DNA of 64,000 nt from assembly GCA_027604505.1 (NCBI GenBank), contig JADIIX010000005.1, positions 248,001-312,000 on the forward strand, written 5' to 3'. This stretch comes from Gonapodya sp. JEL0774 (lineage: Eukaryota; Monoblepharomycota; Monoblepharidomycetes; Monoblepharidales; Gonapodyaceae). Both the position numbers and the translations under genes were made by a program. Below the pieces are notes generated by a model. It ran no database searches, was not told where the DNA came from, and saw nothing but the letters and a program-made list of their open reading frames with translations. Positions 60,127 through 64,000 of this stretch are shown here, piece by piece (the stretch's first letter is position 1; each line of letters starts with the position of its first letter).

Positions 60127-63100
60127 CTAGAGTTCCATGTCGGACGTGTTCAACAGCTTTCGAGGATAGGCCAGCACCGAGAGTGGGACGGGTGTCTCTG
60201 CGAGACCATCGTCTTTGATGACAGGCACGAAGTCGTCCACGAGTGTGGCGACGAGCGGGTGAGTGAGAATCTGCTGGGCGGTGGGTCTCTTGCTCGCGTC
60301 CGGGTGGAGCATGGAGCGAATCAGATCACGGAGCGGCTGGGACGCCCGACTGAGGTCGCAAATCGAGAGATCGCCGACTCGGAGTCTGTGCCAGTCGGAG
60401 CCGAATTCAGGTAAGACGACGTTGGCTGTGATTTCCAGAATGACGAGACCGAAGCTGGGTCGTAGGTCAGGGGTGGGCGGAAGGGGAACAAAGTTCGGCA
60501 AGTCTTTACGCAGAGTACATGGGGTTCTCTACCTCACGTACCTGAACACGTCGGCTGGCTTCCCGTACGATGCCAATAGAATCTCTGGCGCAATGTAATT
60601 TCGGTCCCCTTCTCGTTCGGTATCGAGAGGCTACACAACGAGGAGGTCAGGGGGAGATGAGGTTCACGTTAGCAGATCACAACGACAGGAGTTCCCATTC
60701 CCCAACCAAAACCAATCAAGCAAAGACATATCCTCACCACAGGCCAATACGTCGCGAGTCCAAAGTCACCGAGCTTGAGCCGACAATCTTTCGTGATGAG
60801 GATGTTGGCCGGTTTCACGTCCAGGTGAATGATATTGTACCGATGGATGGTGGTCAAGGCCTGGTGTGGAGTCACGGTGGGGCGGGGCCCGCGGGCGAGT
60901 GAGAGGGACACGGGTGTGTTAGTTGACCGATCCGACCATGTTGATCTACCGCACACGACGGAAGTTTTGGCGACGGGATACTCACCACGGCGATATCAGC
61001 AACGAACTGCCAGACCCTGTACTCGTCAAACACGTCCGGAACCGCCGCCAAGTCCTCCAAAAAGTCTTGCAAGCTGGGGGTTTTTGTCAAAACATTGGGG
61101 GGAAAGTGTGAGTACAAGTCCACCGGCAATGAGGACCCTATGACGGGAATGGCCATGACGCCACACCGTCACGCCCTCGCCCGTCATTCCACCCTCGCCA
61201 ACCTCCCCCGCCGCGCCTCCACGGTCCTATCACCCCCCCACGCCCCGCCGATCCCCTGCGGCCACCCCAACAACCCACCTCCCGTTCTCGCAGAGCTCCA
61301 TCTGCATGTACAGGAACCCTGCCTGCTCCCACGCGTCGACGAGCTTCACGCAGTGGTTGGTGGTGCCGGTGCCGGTGCCGGTCAACTTCCACATGATCTC
61401 CACCTCTTCGAGTTTCATGAGCCTGGTCGGAGTCGCCGGGTGGTGTGTATGTGTGTCGGGGGGGGTGCGCGGCGGCGTGGGCGGGAATTTTCGCCATCAA
61501 CTCGTCCTCGTCGCCCTCCCCCTTCCCCCCGTAGTCCATCCCCTCCATCCCCTCCATCCCATCGTCATCGTCGCGCTCCCTCTCCCCCATGAACCCCCCC
61601 CTCCCCCTCCCCCTGTGCCAAAACATGCTGTTGCGCCCTGTGCTCGCCCTATCCCTGTGCCCGAGCCCGAGCCCGTGCCCGCGGATGTTCCATGGCGACC
61701 ACGATAGTTCCTCGCCACCACGACCGGCACCGGCACCGGACGATCCGTCGGGACTTGCCAACAATCCCGACCCCGACCCCGACCCCGACCCCGAGCCCGC
61801 GACCGCGAACGGAAACGCACACGGGGAGGACGCGGAGGCGGAGGGAGCCGCCGAGGATGAGGACGGGGACTCGGCTGCTGCGGGGGAGAAGGGGAGGGCG
61901 AAGGGGAAGGGGAAGGGGAACGGGGATGGCGAGGGGAAGGGGACCGAACCTGGCACGTGGGTGTGGGTGGCGGGACCAGCACTGGTGCTGGCACAGGGCG
62001 AGTCGAGCCATTGCTGGTGGCGGGGGCGGGAGCGGGGGGGGAGGCGGGACGAGGTGGAGGTGGTGGTTGTGTTGCGACCCTCGGCTTCACCGTCCCCCTC
62101 GCCGAAATCCAACCTTCCCGGCCCCGACCCGCCCACGCCCACGCCCACTCCCCCCTCCGCCACAGAGTCTACCGACCCCACCGACCCCACACTCCCCACA
62201 CTCCCCACCGCCGTCCGCGGCGTCCACCACTGGACCGGCGTCACGGGCGTCACTGGCGTGGCCGGCATCGCGTGGGTTGCGGGTGTAGACGCTGGCGTCG
62301 TCGCGGGAAGTGCCATCGCGGGTGTCGTCTGCGTCCCATCACCACCACCACCACCCCCACCCCCGCGTCCCCGCCCCTGGCCACGCGCTCCCCCACCCAA
62401 CCGCCTGTGCACCACCCTGGTCCTCCCCGTGGTGGTGGAGGTGGAGGGGTACGAGGGGGTCCATGCCGGAGCGGTGGTGGTGGTGGGGGGCGGCTTGCAG
62501 GGCGTGGTGGTGGGGTCGAAGGGGAAGGCGGAGGCGGGGAAGGGGGACACGAGGGTGGTGTCGGGGTCGGGGTCGTCGTGGGGATGCTGGAAGGGGAAGG
62601 GGGAGGCGGAGGCGCGGGTGGAAGGGAAGGGGGAGCGGAAGGGGGTGGAGGGGAAGGGGGTCGAGGGGGTCGAGGGGGAGAAGGAGGAGTGGGCGGGGGT
62701 TGTGGTGATGGTCCTGGCGTGAGTGGTGGACGTGGAGGTGGACGTGGAGGTGGACGTGGAGGTGGACGTGGAGGTGGTCGCCCCGTGTGTTGTGGACGTG
62801 GAGGTGGCGGTCTTGTGGCCCACTCGGGCTCCGTTTGCGTTCCCATTCGCGTTCGCGTTCGCGTTCGGGTTCAGGTTCCCGTTCCCGGTCCCGTTTCTGT
62901 TTCCGTTCCGTAGTGCGCCGGTGAGGTCGGCGAGGGGAGGTCTGTCCCTTGGTCCGTTGGGGATGGGCCCTCCTTTGGAGCCGAAACCGAAAGCGAAGCC
63001 GAATGCGGAGTGGGAGTTGGGGTTGGGGTGAGCGGAGGAAGCAGCGGCAGTGGGGGCGGCATGGGAGGCGAGGGAGGAGAACTTTTTGGAAGGTGTTTCG

Positions 63101-63762
63101 GGGATGGGCTTTTTGGAGTGAGGAGGTGGGGGAGCGAATGGGAGGAAGGATGAGTGGTGGGATGAGTGGGAGGCGGGGAGGGAGAGTCTGGATCCGCCTC
63201 GGGTTCCAGATGGTCTGGGGTGGCGTCTTGAGAGCATTTGGCCCGAAGAGTGGAATATGCGGGGAGAAGGACGGGAGATTCTTTGAGGAGTGGCGATGGG
63301 GGAAGGGGAAGGAGGAATGAGAGGAGGGGAGTGTGAGTGGGTGAGGGTGTGGGGGGGAGAGGGAGGGGGGATGTGGACGTGGCGTGGGGAAGGGGGAGAG
63401 GAAGGGAGGGGAGAGCGGGGAGAGGGATCGATGAAGAGGCCCCGTTGGATGAGAGAGGGGGGTTTTGAGAACGAGAGTGAGGGGACTTGGAGTTGGGAGT
63501 GAGACAGTGCGAGTTTTGGGATTTTCGATTTTGAAGGGAGCGGGGTTGCTGGGATTTTGAAAGATGATTGGGAGAATGGGTGGAGAGAGTGGGTGGTGGT
63601 GGGGAAGGGGCTGTTGGGGCTGTTGCGGGACCGGGGAGGACCCGTGGACGTGGAGGTGGACATGGGAGGAGGGAGGGCAGACTTGACCCCCAACGCGGAC
63701 CGGCGGACGGAAACCGCGGATTCGATGTCCGAATGAACTGAGATCTGACCGCTCTCGCTCAT
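60127..63762 (-). CDS. WEE1: WEE1-type protein kinase, N-lobe not found
   Basis: This is a kinase of the Wee1/Swe1 family, which holds back mitosis by phosphorylating CDK1 on tyrosine. The C-lobe is clear across several exons: MKLEEVEIMWKL, KLVDAWEQAGFLYMQMELCE, NGS-LQDFLEDLA, the catalytic loop NIIHLDVKPANILI, LKLGDFGLATYWPV, REGDRNYIAPEILL, GLVILEITANVVLP and WHRLRVGDLS. The ATG at 63762 gives MSESGQISVHSD and leads into about 750 residues of Ser/Pro/Thr/Gly low-complexity sequence with many SP/TP sites. A glycine loop and the beta-3 lysine, which should lie just before MKLEEVE, are not visible in any minus-strand frame. EGDRNYIAPE and NVVLP distinguish Wee1 from PKMYT1 only weakly. The frame opens further to an ATG at 63991-63993, so the start is uncertain. 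Confidence 0.8.
61440..63700. repeat. GC-rich low-complexity tract with short tandem repeats
   Basis: This 2.2-kb tract inside the WEE1-type gene is visibly far more GC-rich than the rest of the window and has strong purine/pyrimidine strand bias, so most of the six frames stay open. Examples are hexamer ccccga runs near 61769-61795, ccgaccccac-type runs near 62170-62205, a 12-base unit (gacgtggaggtg) repeated about four times at 62727-62775 and encoding Thr/Ser repeats, and ttcgcg repeats near 62844-62870 encoding Asn/Ala. The coding strand is the minus strand. Confidence 0.85.
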
Positions 63763-64000
63763 CGCACGTCCTGATCCACAGCGATCTCGGTCTGTCCGCT
63801 GTTGGTGGAGCGTGTACAAATGTCCCCAGGGCGGTGTGCAAGGGCACCCGTACTCACATCCGCTTCTGTGGTCGCACTCGGCCCTCCTGTTTTGTTTGTT
63901 AAAATCGTACCCCAAGAACGGAAACGAAACCAACCAACCAACAAAAAAGAGGAGATCAATCCCATACAGTACAGACACGGAAGCATCAGTCATCGTTCTC

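Noticed and set aside
61138-63993. Several long overlapping frames on both strands in the GC-rich tract, including a plus-strand one of 377 codons
   Set aside because: They are by-products of biased composition that lacks stops. Only the minus frame connects to the kinase C-lobe.

Overview
The window is eukaryotic and almost certainly fungal. Genes are dense, lie on both strands, and are cut by many short GT-AG introns of about 50-90 bases. Intergenic gaps are often under 150 bases. MDM33/SHE9, VPS74 and COY1-type genes point to fungi. Phenylalanine hydroxylase, NRDE2, a BRPF-like protein with a bromodomain, UBL5 and an NDUFA3-like complex I subunit point away from budding yeasts. An early-diverging fungus such as a chytrid, or possibly a basidiomycete, fits best, but this is inference from gene content.

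Layout, left to right. 1-491 (-): 3' part of an ankyrin-repeat gene that runs off the edge. 640-3433 (-): branched-chain 2-oxoacid dehydrogenase E1 alpha. 3558-7123 (+): penicillin-acylase-family Ntn hydrolase. 8181-11179 (+): CASP/COY1 Golgi golgin. 11303-12363 (+): DsbA-like thioredoxin-fold protein. 12405-18143 (-): Mediator MED14. 18361-21465 (-): Xaa-Pro aminopeptidase. 21898-24376 (+): phenylalanine 4-hydroxylase. 25229-26125 (+): six-exon UBL5/Hub1. 26272-28490 (+): CCT beta. 28645-29766 (-): VPS74/GOLPH3. 29863-31081 (+): alpha-SNAP. 31277-35939 (+): BRPF/NTO1. 36100-39432 (-): SCY1-like pseudokinase. 39441-40514 (-): MDM33. 40668-42559 (+): NAP1. 42676-47150 (+): NRDE2. 47476-53751 (-): WDR59/MTC5. 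54775-55158 (-): NDUFA3-like subunit. 55852-60071 (+): glycine decarboxylase P protein. 60127-63762 (-): WEE1-type kinase with a very GC-rich low-complexity N-terminal half.

Most genes are conserved housekeeping genes and do not form one pathway. Some themes recur. Amino-acid breakdown is represented by BCKDHA, PAH, GLDC and Xaa-Pro aminopeptidase. Golgi and vesicle traffic is represented by COY1, VPS74, SEC17 and the SCY1-like protein. Chromatin and transcription are represented by MED14, NTO1, NAP1 and NRDE2. Mitochondrial membranes are represented by MDM33 and the complex I subunit.

I see no mobile element, CRISPR array, rRNA or convincing tRNA, and no clearly new multi-gene system. The best leads are a PAH with a possible mitochondrial leader, a penicillin-acylase homologue without a signal peptide, an 8-nt gap between MDM33 and the SCY1-like gene, and a WEE1 whose kinase N-lobe I cannot find. 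Exon boundaries were read by eye and are approximate unless stated.
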